From Azadirachta indica (taxonomy: Eukaryota > Streptophyta > Magnoliopsida > Sapindales > Meliaceae): a DNA stretch of 64,000 nt. Each line of letters begins with the position of its first letter. The stretch's first letter is position 1. Made by a program: the position numbers and the translations under genes. The notes under the pieces were generated by a model. That model saw only the letters and a program-made list of their open reading frames with translations, searched no databases and was not told the DNA's origin. Shown here one piece after another: positions 51,203 to 61,000 of the stretch. Location of the stretch: the NCBI GenBank assembly GCA_022749755.1, contig CM040452.1, positions 3,986,350-4,050,349 of the forward strand, in the 5' to 3' direction.

Positions 51203-54115
51203 TTACCAGTAATCACCACAGGAGCATACACCATCAACAAAGTGATGAAACCTATAATTATCTCTCATTATGATCTCTCTCTTTTCGACCTTGGATATAT
51301 ACTTAGTCGCAGAGTGACAGTCTCCACACATCCTCAAGTTCTTGATAACTCTTAAAGGGGTTCCAGGCGAAGTACTTATCAAACCGAAGGCTAAGGCCAG
51401 CTTTTCACTATGTCCACACAGGCTGAACTCCTTTTCATCTTCTTCAATGTCATGCAACACATAATTAGTATCCGGGATGTATCCAATTTTCTTTATCTCA
51501 GAGTACAATCTCTTCAACTTTTCCAATATTTTATCCATCAATGGGTGTGGATCACCAACAATGAAGCTATGAACTCTCCTTTTCACCTCAATCCAACTGC
51601 AACCTGGAGGCTTTGTCACCCCTCTCTCTTTCATTAAACAGCGTATTTTAGCTGCATCTTCCCATCTCCCTGCTGCTGCATAAATATTGGCTAAGAGTAT
51701 ATAATTCCCTGAACTTTGAGGCTCAAGCTCAAATAGATGCTCTGCTGCATATTCAGCAAGTTCTGCGTTGCAATGGATCCTACAAGCACCCAACAAAGAG
51801 CCCCAAACAGCTGAATTAGGCTCAAATGGCATCTTCTTCATGAAGTCAAGTGTTTCATCAAACCGACCAGCACGAGCCATTAGATCCACCATACAACAAT
51901 ATTGCTCTATCGCTGGATCCATAATATACTCTTTTTTCATCATTTCGAAGTACTGCCACCCTTCATCTATTAATCCTGAATGACTACAGGCAGATAAAAG
52001 ATTTGTGAATGTGACATGGTTTGGCTTCAGTACGAAAGCTCTTAAACGTCGAAAAAGGTTTACAGCATCCATCCCAAAGCCATGCATCCCATAAACTGAA
52101 ATCATCACATTCCATGAGACCAGATCTTTACGGGGCATTAAATCAAAAACCTTCCGACTTTTTTGAACTGATCCACACCGTCCATACATGTCTATAAGAG
52201 CATTCCATATAAAGCTACCTGTACCAAGCCCATGTCTGATAATAAACTGGTGAATTTCTTTACCCTGGCGCAGTGCAGCTAATTTTGAACATGCAGGAAG
52301 GACTGAGATTATTGTTACAGTGTCAGGTTTCACATTAGCCAGTATCATGTCTCTCAGCAAATCCAAAGCATAAACAACTTGTCCACTTTGTACACAGGCA
52401 GCAATAATTGAATTCCAAATGACAACATCTCTTGTCGAGAGCTCATGGAAAACAGAAAGGGAAGCTTTTAAAAAACCAGAGGCTGCATACATTGATATAA
52501 GAGCACTTCCAACACCTGTTGACATTTGAATATGGTGCCTTATAACATAGCCATGCATCTCCTTTCCTAACTTCAAGTTCTGTACTTGGCCACAGGCAGC
52601 AAGAACTCCTGATATAGAAGTTGTGTTTGGGTCCACATCTGTCCTGCTCATTCTGTAGAAAAATTCGAGAGCTGTCTCTCCTTCTCCATTTTGGGTAAAA
52701 CCTGTAATCAGTCCATTCCATGTAATGACATCCAGTTCAACTCCCTGTAACTCCATCTCGTTGAGAAGTTTAATAGCTTCCTCACGACAACCTCTAAGCG
52801 CATAACCAGCTAGAACTGTGTTCCAAGATACCAAATCCTTAAACTGTTTAATTTTACCAAATTCACGACATGCAACCTTTAAACACTGGCATTTAGCATA
52901 AAAGTCAATCAACGAGTTGCTGATCAGCAAATTTGAGTCAAACTCATCCTTCTTTATGCAATAGCCATGGATCTCCTTGCCATGTTTGAGCAAAGACAAA
53001 TTGGTACATGCTGAAATTACACTTGCGATGGTCATTGAATTTGGTTCCACTCCTTGATTCAGCATTTGTTTAAACAACTTCAATGCTTTAGATGAATAAC
53101 CATTCTGCTCATGCCCTGCTATTATTGCAGTCCAAGACACCAAATTTGGTTTAAAATCTATGGAATCACTCATTTCAAGAAAATACTTGGAAGCCTCCCT
53201 CAATTGTCCATTCTGCGCATATCCGGTAATAATTGAATTCCATGTTACTTGATCAGGTAACACACCTTCAAGCTTCATGTCCTTTACACACTTCAAGGCC
53301 TTCTTGAAATCTCCTTTGGATGCATAACCTGAAACCATCATGTTCCACATAAAAATATCCTTTACTTCGATTTCTTCAAATAACTGCCTCGCTATTTTCA
53401 TTCGTCCACATTTTATAAACATATCAAGTAAAGATCTCTTAACACATGCATTCCCTTCAAATTCAATACTTATCATATAATCATAAACATCCTTCCCTAC
53501 AGGATAATTCTTTAACTCAGCACAAGCTTTAAACACCTTCGGAAAAACAAAATGATCAGGCTGAACTCCTTCATCAATCATCAAATAAAACAAATTTATT
53601 ATTTCACCATAATAACCTAACACATTATACATTCCCATCATGGCAGTCCAACTAAACACATTCCTTTCGGGCATTTTCTCAAACACCTTACGTGCATCGT
53701 TTACACAACCAAACTGACAGTACAGTTCCAACAACTGACTACCCAGAAATGCACATAATTCAACACCACAAGTAATCAAATGAGCGTGAACTTGAATACC
53801 CGCATCCAGATTATTGAGCTTTCGACATTTTTGAAAGATTAAAGCATATGTTTCAGTACATTCGTCTGGGTCCCTTAAGTCCATGGATTGAAGCAGACGC
53901 GTTACATTTTTAATAACTGCGCTATCTCCGATAACACTCCTGAGATTGCTTAAATGGGTTTTGGTAGTTTTTGAATAAGTTTCGAGTTCAGTAACTGTTG
54001 AAGCGAATGTTGAATATTTTCGGGCATGAAGAGAATGAGAAATGGGTTCATTTGGAGGATGGTTTCGTTTTGAAAGAACGAACTGTGGAGAAAATGGAAT
54101 GCCGAAAATGGCCAT
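51203..54115 (-). CDS. Pentatricopeptide repeat protein, PLS-class DYW subgroup
   Basis: Intact single-exon gene of 970 residues. DYW-class PPR proteins bind organellar RNA one base per repeat and deaminate a specific cytidine to uridine. The N-terminus lacks acidic residues at first and is Ser/Arg-rich, consistent with a mitochondrial or plastid transit peptide. Tandem PPR motifs run from about residue 85 to 740 (for example VFSWTAMMGMYNVLGYYGEI, VSWNTVLAGYALRGCREEAI). E and E+ regions follow, with CSWIEVKRRVHSFIVGD. The DYW domain shows the deaminase zinc signature HSEK at residues 902-905 and CGDC at 930-933, and ends exactly in CSCGDYW. The target site cannot be read off reliably here. 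An intronless, near full-length reading frame and intact catalytic motif suggest a functional editing factor. Confidence 0.96.
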   Translation of the reverse strand: MAIFGIPFSPQFVLSKRNHPPNEPISHSLHARKYSTFASTVTELETYSKTTKTHLSNLRSVIGDSAVIKNVTRLLQSMDLRDPDECTETYALIFQKCRKLNNLDAGIQVHAHLITCGVELCAFLGSQLLELYCQFGCVNDARKVFEKMPERNVFSWTAMMGMYNVLGYYGEIINLFYLMIDEGVQPDHFVFPKVFKACAELKNYPVGKDVYDYMISIEFEGNACVKRSLLDMFIKCGRMKIARQLFEEIEVKDIFMWNMMVSGYASKGDFKKALKCVKDMKLEGVLPDQVTWNSIITGYAQNGQLREASKYFLEMSDSIDFKPNLVSWTAIIAGHEQNGYSSKALKLFKQMLNQGVEPNSMTIASVISACTNLSLLKHGKEIHGYCIKKDEFDSNLLISNSLIDFYAKCQCLKVACREFGKIKQFKDLVSWNTVLAGYALRGCREEAIKLLNEMELQGVELDVITWNGLITGFTQNGEGETALEFFYRMSRTDVDPNTTSISGVLAACGQVQNLKLGKEMHGYVIRHHIQMSTGVGSALISMYAASGFLKASLSVFHELSTRDVVIWNSIIAACVQSGQVVYALDLLRDMILANVKPDTVTIISVLPACSKLAALRQGKEIHQFIIRHGLGTGSFIWNALIDMYGRCGSVQKSRKVFDLMPRKDLVSWNVMISVYGMHGFGMDAVNLFRRLRAFVLKPNHVTFTNLLSACSHSGLIDEGWQYFEMMKKEYIMDPAIEQYCCMVDLMARAGRFDETLDFMKKMPFEPNSAVWGSLLGACRIHCNAELAEYAAEHLFELEPQSSGNYILLANIYAAAGRWEDAAKIRCLMKERGVTKPPGCSWIEVKRRVHSFIVGDPHPLMDKILEKLKRLYSEIKKIGYIPDTNYVLHDIEEDEKEFSLCGHSEKLALAFGLISTSPGTPLRVIKNLRMCGDCHSATKYISKVEKREIIMRDNYRFHHFVDGVCSCGDYW

Positions 54116-55110
54116 CTTTCGATGCTGTGTTTTGATATGAAGCTCATGGATGAATTATTAATAGAGATATTTTACAGTACAATGGCTCTGTTAATGCTAT
54201 CCACTATCATTATCATTCGATTCTGTGGATTAAAATCAGTCAGACTGGTAATGCAAGAAATTTGATTTTGTTGTTTAGGAGGAGATAATTGATGCATTGA
54301 TAGCTATCATTTTCCGTGAAGAGGCAAAGGAGATAGAACGGTGTCGTTTTATGTAAAAATTTAACAAAAGAGTCAAAGATTATTATTTGAGAAAATATTG
54401 AGATTATAGATTTTATTTTATTTTTCAAAAAGATATATAATACTAAGTAGGGACTAGGGGACTAGATATTGAATGGACAAAATTTAATTTAGTAAAATAA
54501 TTGATTATGTAAGAAAAAAGTTAACACTAAATATTAAATTAATTAATATTACATACATTATAATAATTCACAGATTATATGTCTACTAAGGAAATCAATC
54601 AAATTTTGTGTCATATTGTTTTCAGTTACATATATGTAGAGGTGAGTTGTTTTGAGGTGTACATTTACTATGAATTATTTAAATATTTTAGATAAGTTTA
54701 TTTTTCAATTTAACATTAAAAATTTTAATATTTATATCTTGATAGAATTAAGTTAGAATTTTTAATTTAATATTTAATAGAAATTATCAAGACTTTATTT
54801 TTATAAAATGTGGAGGTCGTCTTCACAACATATTCATGAGTATAGTATTGTAACTTTTAATTTAAATTTATTTTAAAATTGAATCATTAACTATTAACTA
54901 TAAATGAATAGGTGGGTAACAAACATTAATTAATTGACAAATAAAAGTAGATGTTTATCACTTTAAGCAAGCACAAATACAACAGTTAAAAACATACTTA
55001 ATAATCCAATTAATGAAAGAATTAAATCCTAATTCCTATTTTGGTTCCCACCATTAAATTACAATTAGAAGAAACATTAAAATTTGACTGAAAATTTTGA
55101 CCAATACGAC
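54116..55110. other. Intergenic between PPR start and MIR398 promoter
   Basis: Upstream region of the minus-strand PPR gene followed by AT-rich DNA. No gene seen. Confidence 0.6.
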
Positions 55111-55116
55111 ACACTT

Positions 55117-55424
55117 GTACTGTTTTGTAATAAAAAAATAGTACTAGTACACGGTTTACAGCTGCTTCCATGTCTTCATCATTTCAACATGGTTTGCTAA
55201 CTCAATAGTATTAGTAGTAGTAGTACAGTGCAGCTGGATCTTTGAAGTACAACTTCTTGTACTAATTTGTTTTCAAGAATTACTTTCAAATTTGTTTTCA
55301 AGAATTACTTTCAAACAATGAGCAGCTGGATCCTTGGATGGAGTACAAACTTGTACTTTTTTTTGTTTTCAAAAATTACTTTCTCTTTATCATGTGTAGT
55401 ACAATGAAGCCATAGTTGTAGTAC
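55117..55424 (+). promoter_or_regulatory. Cluster of ten GTAC copper-response cores upstream of MIR398
   Basis: GTAC occurs at 55117, 55141, 55147, 55223, 55247, 55259, 55343, 55353, 55399 and 55421. GTAC is the core of the copper-response element bound by SPL7 (CRR1 in algae), the established activator of MIR398 in copper deficiency. Chance expectation for about 310 bases is close to one. Part of the cluster is duplicated: AGCTGGAT followed by two GTAC cores and then TTGTTTTCAAGAATTACTTT-like sequence occurs at about 55232-55289 and again at 55325-55383. Confidence 0.85.
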
Positions 55425-55443
55425 TCAATTTGCAACTTCCATG

Positions 55444-55458
55444 TTATATATATATAAA
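55444..55458 (+). promoter_or_regulatory. TATA box of MIR398
   Basis: TTATATATATATAAA lies 20 bases after the last GTAC core and about 60 bases before the start of the miRNA stem. It suits a transcription start near 55485. Confidence 0.65.
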
Positions 55459-55504
55459 TGCTCAACTCCAATTCCTGAGGCAGCAATGTAAGCGGTAAGA
55501 CTTG

Positions 55505-55831
55505 AGGTAGAGAAATCCTGCAGGAGCGACATGAGATCACATGTGGCCATTTTCCAAATTTTTCATTTAGTAAAATTTCATTCGCCTCCATTATCTTTGT
55601 AAAATTATCATTTCACTACAATTTTGGTTTTTTTACTATTCTAACTAATAATTGTATTTTTCTTATGATTTTTTTAAACTATTTTTGAAAAAAAGCTTGT
55701 TGTTTGGTGGAAACACACCCTATATGGAGGAGGGAATATTTCTTTTTAAATGTTCAAAAGGATTTTTGTTAATTTTTTTCAGTAAAATGTGCTTGATGTG
55801 TTCTCAGGTCGCCCCTGTGGGGCTTTATCTA
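55505..55831 (+). ncRNA. MIR398: MIR398 primary microRNA (miR398b/c type) with a long loop
   Basis: The 21 bases at 55797-55817 (starting TGTGTTCTCAGGTCGCCCC) are identical to the conserved plant miR398b/c sequence, on the 3' arm as expected. The 5' arm at 55523-55543 (GGAGCGACATGAGATCACAT) matches miR398-5p. The arms pair over about 50 bp (55505-55556 with 55780-55831), with only a few mismatches in the miRNA duplex and with pairing continuing on both sides of it. miR398 guides cleavage of Cu/Zn superoxide dismutase (CSD1, CSD2), CCS and COX5b mRNAs, saving copper. The upstream GTAC cluster supports SPL7 control. Oddity: about 220 bases separate the arms, far more than the usual few tens. 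No protein gene lies within about 1.4 kb on either side. Confidence 0.93.
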
Positions 55832-58087
55832 CTACATGATTGGTATTAATTTGATGGAAATCGAATGACTATTATGGAGATGATTGGGTACGTGAATTAA
55901 AATTCTTTTGATGTAGAATTATCTTATATTTATAGATATTTTAAGTTCTAGCTAGAGATGCAAAAATTTTTGTTGTCAATGCTTGTTATGAATTTGTATT
56001 TATAGTGAAAAAGTGTTTTTGGTTATGAAAACTTGAAAACTTAAGGGACCTAAAGATTATTATACTCTCAAAGGTAGGGATAATTTCAGTTTTCTCCCCC
56101 AAGATTTGAGATAATAACAAATGAATGGCAGGTTTTGTTCAAAATCACATTTTCCTCACTTGAAGTTACGTGGACAACCGTTAGTTGACCGTTCAAATTA
56201 TGTGAAATTGTCAAATTGCCCTCTATTGAGTTTAGCAGTATTTGAAACATATGAATGACTCAAAATAAATAATAATTAGGTCAAATGAGATGAAAGCCAA
56301 TTAGATGAATCTAGAACTAGTTATTTTGATTTGAAGAAAATGAATTACAAATATTTTATTTGAAGCATGTTTGCTTGTTGGTTTATGTGTGTTTGATCTT
56401 GAAACTTAAAGCAAGATAACGTGTTAGCTCAATTTTTTTATAAATGGATTGGAGATGATGTAGTTTTCGTCCTTGCAAGTATACGGATTTGGTTTATCTC
56501 TTTGTTTTGAGAGTTGAGAAGAATGATTGTCATATTATTCTTTTATTTGTAATGGATTGGACAAAGTGCTGCTGGGTTTGAGACCAAATGGACCGTCGAG
56601 ATTCATCTGTTTGCTAATTTTTTACTTTTTAAATTTTAGGGTTATAACTCAAAATAAATTTGGGCTAAATATGTCATTTGCCTACCAGATTGCTATAATT
56701 ATCACTTTATTTATTTAACCTTTTTATTTCGAGTTTCCTAAGGTTTGTGGATGTCAGCCCTTGAAGCCAATGTTGTAGAACTATGTTATTCAGTGAGTTA
56801 TATTCTTAAATTTCATTTTTATCCATAAATTTTAGTGTTGAGGACATTTAAGTAATTACATATGTCGAAGTTAGTCAACATACAGCCGAGAAAAGGCAGG
56901 TAAGCCTTTCTCCAAAAATTGTCGTAGAGTGATAATTTTGGCTGCCAAGGAAAGACATGAAAATACCCCTTCACAAATACCCAATCTCTAATGCTCATAC
57001 TTTTCATCATTTCACAAATCTCTAATCCCAATTACTCACTCTTCTTCTTGACAAATACTCGCCAAACAAATAAATAACAAAAAGGAAAAAAAAATAGATA
57101 GAATTTAAGGAAAGATAAAATCTCTATTATTTGATAAAGCAAAGATATGAAGAGAGGATCATTATTTTCGTGGGTATAAGTTTCTAAGGTAGGTGAAGCC
57201 ATCAAAGATAGCTATGATGAGTTGTTTTAGTATTTCAATAGTTGTTGGACAATTGATAAACGCTCAAAGTAGAAAGAGTTATTGTAGAAGAGAGGTTCGT
57301 ATTAATTTCCACCAACTTTCTCTCTATACAGTTTGCAAAAGCCTCGAGGGAGATATTTAAAACTACTTTCATGAAATATATAAGGTAATATAATCATTTT
57401 ATTTCTTTCAAGTGGTCAACTCACTTCAAGGGAGGAAGGTGTGATTCATAACAAAACTGCCATCCATGTATTATTTCCTCAAATCTCAGGAGAAAGCTAA
57501 AATTAACCCGTGAAAGATAATATATGATAAAAATAGGAAAATTTTGTCCTGTTTTATCAATAATACATCTAGTGTCAAAACATGTTTCAATGAAAGTTAT
57601 ACTAGGGTGATCTCTGAAGAGGTCGAAATCATCTCCTTCATCGTGATATGTCTTGACTAAGAAGCACTGCAAGTAAACTTTCAAGAACCAGGACCTCAGA
57701 GCACTCTCATTTTCAATATTGCTTCAATTTCTAAACTTGAAAATGTTAGCAACCAAACCAGAAAGAAATATATAGGGTTTTGGTTGTTGTAAATTCCACA
57801 TTCTTCTTTCAGTTATAGTCAGAAATAAAAGTGGAAAAAGAAAATGTTTCAGAAAGAATACCAGAGCCTTAATATTCAATGAATGACAAAAACAAAAAGA
57901 CGAATCTGGGTAAGAAGGACTTTTTATAAGAAAAAAAACCTGAAGGCAAGCTATCAATCAGAGACAAGAAACCATATTTCAATTAAAATGAAATGGAAGG
58001 AAAAAAATTGACGCTTTGGCAGTTTTGGCCACCAGCATATAAAGAAATGCTATGACTATATGAAAACTCATTAAAGGTTAAGGTCGA
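55832..58087. other. Intergenic between MIR398 and the LAS1-like gene
   Basis: AT-rich DNA with no recognised protein gene. The first few hundred bases may be the tail of the MIR398 primary transcript. An 87-residue minus-strand open frame at 57421-57684 has no recognisable domain. Confidence 0.55.
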
Positions 58088-61000
58088 TTAAATCAGAATT
58101 CTTACACCAGACTTGATGGTTTGTAGCTCCTCTTCTCCAATTTTTTTCCAAACTCCCCCTATCATCAGATGGCCTTCAGCATCTTCACATGAAGAAACAT
58201 CATTGTCTGATTGAGAAACCTCCACTGTATCCTTCACCTTCTTAGCAATGGAGTTATCTAACTGCTGAATATTACAACTAGCTTTTCTCTTGCCACTATA
58301 CTGGTTCAGCGCCCAGGTTTGCTTCTTTTCCAATTGTTTATAACCAACATGTTTGCTATCATCACAGTCAAGAACAGGAAGACGGCCAGAAGATCCAAGA
58401 TCACGAGGCAACATACCAATTGGACACGAGTTCCACGATTTTGCTACAACCCATCTATTCAAATTTCCTTCATTAGCATCAGCTGTTTTTACAATTTCGC
58501 TCTTCATCTTTTGCTGTTTAATTAACTCAAGCTTCTCAGCTGCTAGACGGATGGAGTCCTCTTGCTGCTGAATGAGAAGGTTCTGAGAACTTGTTATAAA
58601 ACAGGGTTCTTCACTGGCATTAGAATGTGATAAATATATCAAAGAGAGCTTGTTGAGTTTCTCCATTATAGATGCGTTTGATACCATCTTTGCAAGATTC
58701 ATCGCTGAATCCACAAGAAGCTTGCCACCAACAGCTGCTACTAGAAGGCATTTGCGTAGGAGCTCCACAAGAACTGCATTTGATTTATTTCTTCCAGCAG
58801 AAGAGACTTGGACTTCATCACCAGAACCAGTGCTGCCAAGAGTCTTTAGTCCCCCCAGAAGTCTAACAAGCCAAGCAAACAAATAAGAGAGGTGTTCTAT
58901 TTGGTTGGTGCCCGTCCTATATTCTGCCAATGTCAGATTCTGTCCCCCTAAAAGGATTCAGAAAGGATTAGTAAAGTGAACATTATAAAAGGTCTAATTT
59001 TGTTGTTTAAAATTCACGAAAACTAGATGCCTATATGTGTTCTATGCTATCCTGCATCAGGCTCACATTCACCGATAACAGTGTTACTACTTGATGATCA
59101 AAGGATAAACAAAGAGGGTAGAAGATACAACCTTGCACATACTCAGATTTCATTAAATCAAGTGAATGGCTAAACAACAGTTTTGAAATGAAGATTGACC
59201 ACCAAGTAACGAAGATTAGAAGTAAGAGTTTTACCCAAACAAATTACAAAGTTTACAAAATAGTCTTTCCAGATCAGTTTTCATCCTCACAGGCTCCTTT
59301 GCCACTAAATTCCATGCCCTACCTCTTTGGCAGTCTTTAATTTAGTTTTCAGTTTAAAAAAAAAAAATTGAAATGTGATGTGAAAATTCTGCTACTTCCA
59401 ACTGCTATGCATGAAATTTTCGTTGAGAAAAAATTGCAACAAGAGAAACATTTCTGTTAGTGCATTAAATCATCACCATACACAAAATTATAGAATAAGC
59501 ATAGTGGTGAGACAATAAAGTATCGACTCCATTCGTTAAGTGGTTTTAAGCATCAGGCCTTCTGTCACCAAAGAGTGCTTGCCAACGGATTATTTTAACC
59601 CAAAAGGTCAGAAATTGCATGTGCAGCCTGAATGTTTTATACTGATGCAAAAGTGAAACTTTAGTGGCTACTGAAAACTCCGCTCTTTTAAAAATATGCA
59701 AATTAAGATATTGTGACCACATGCAAACTCTTGAGCCATATCAAAATCCAGTGTAAAGAACCTCTTATGCAGACAATAAAAATCCAGTGTAAAGGTGAAG
59801 AACCTCTGATGCAGACAATAAAATTTATTAAGGTATGTTCTAAACAACCAAAGAGGATCTTGAAAATAAAGACAGAGAAGAGAGGTCTCAAGGAAGGATA
59901 GTTGGTGATTACCAGTATTGTATGTCTTGCCGGCTTCATTCTCAATCATATCAAGAACTGCCTTAAGAAGGGACAGAAGTATTTCTGGTTCTTTATTTGA
60001 GAATCTTATTATTAGAGGCTTCCAATCATCCAATGACATGTGTACACTTTTGTCAACCTGGGAATCATTTGGACACTCTGTATTTGAGGAATCAAAAGCG
60101 TTCAGCAGGAACTCTAACAGCTCAGATACTATTTCTGAGGAGAAGGAAGAATACAACTTTACAAGAATCTTCAAGCACTTGGTCATTTTTTTCTTAGAAC
60201 CTGAAAGTAACACGATATCCATCAGAAAATAAATACATTTACATTGGCGCACCCATCTACATATTATTATTTAAACATGCAGATTATAAAGGCATCTCTT
60301 GATGCAGTACATTTCATTCAGGACTAAAACATTAAAAAGAAATAGTATAGTTTCAGATCAGACATTCAACTAAATATTGTACGGGTAATATTTCAAGCTG
60401 CATATTAAGGAAAAGCAAGCATAAGCAACAAAAACAAAATTATGGCGAGAGTACATATAAGGACTTCCTGTCCTACATCTCATAAAAAACCAGACTTTTT
60501 TTTTCCTGTTGTTTCATCTGTTATTTGAAACAAACGTCCCGGTAGCATTTTGTGTCATAGAACATCAAATCAGAATTTGGAACAGTGCTAACACCAGTAA
60601 TAACTGAAACTGTGAGGTGCATGCTCTTGATTCATAAAAAAACTTCTTAAACCAATTGATGTATCATTCTATAACTTCTAATCATAATGGCAACAGTCTT
60701 CATGTAGAAATTTTCTGACCTTGTTTATCACATTCACAACTTTAAAAAGTTTAAATAGAGGTTGGCTATTTACAAGTTTCCTATCGTGTACTCTGAAATT
60801 GCTAGAATATTGTTGTATCACAATGTGCCGCAGCTTAATGGTGCAAATTTAAATCATTGATTCACTTTTTATCTTCCTAGATTGTCCTTTGAGCTTATCC
60901 CTATATGAACCATACATCAAAGGGAATTCAGTGTTGCAAATTTCAAAAAAGAAAATGAGAACATGATATCCATATAATTTGAGTGATTACTCATCTATTT

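Noticed and set aside
55652..55849. 65-residue plus-strand open frame over the MIR398 3' arm
   Set aside because: It is the miRNA precursor read as codons; the hairpin explains the sequence.
57421..57684. 87-residue minus-strand open frame with an acidic patch
   Set aside because: Looks slightly protein-like but has no recognisable motif, no splice partners and no neighbouring exons.
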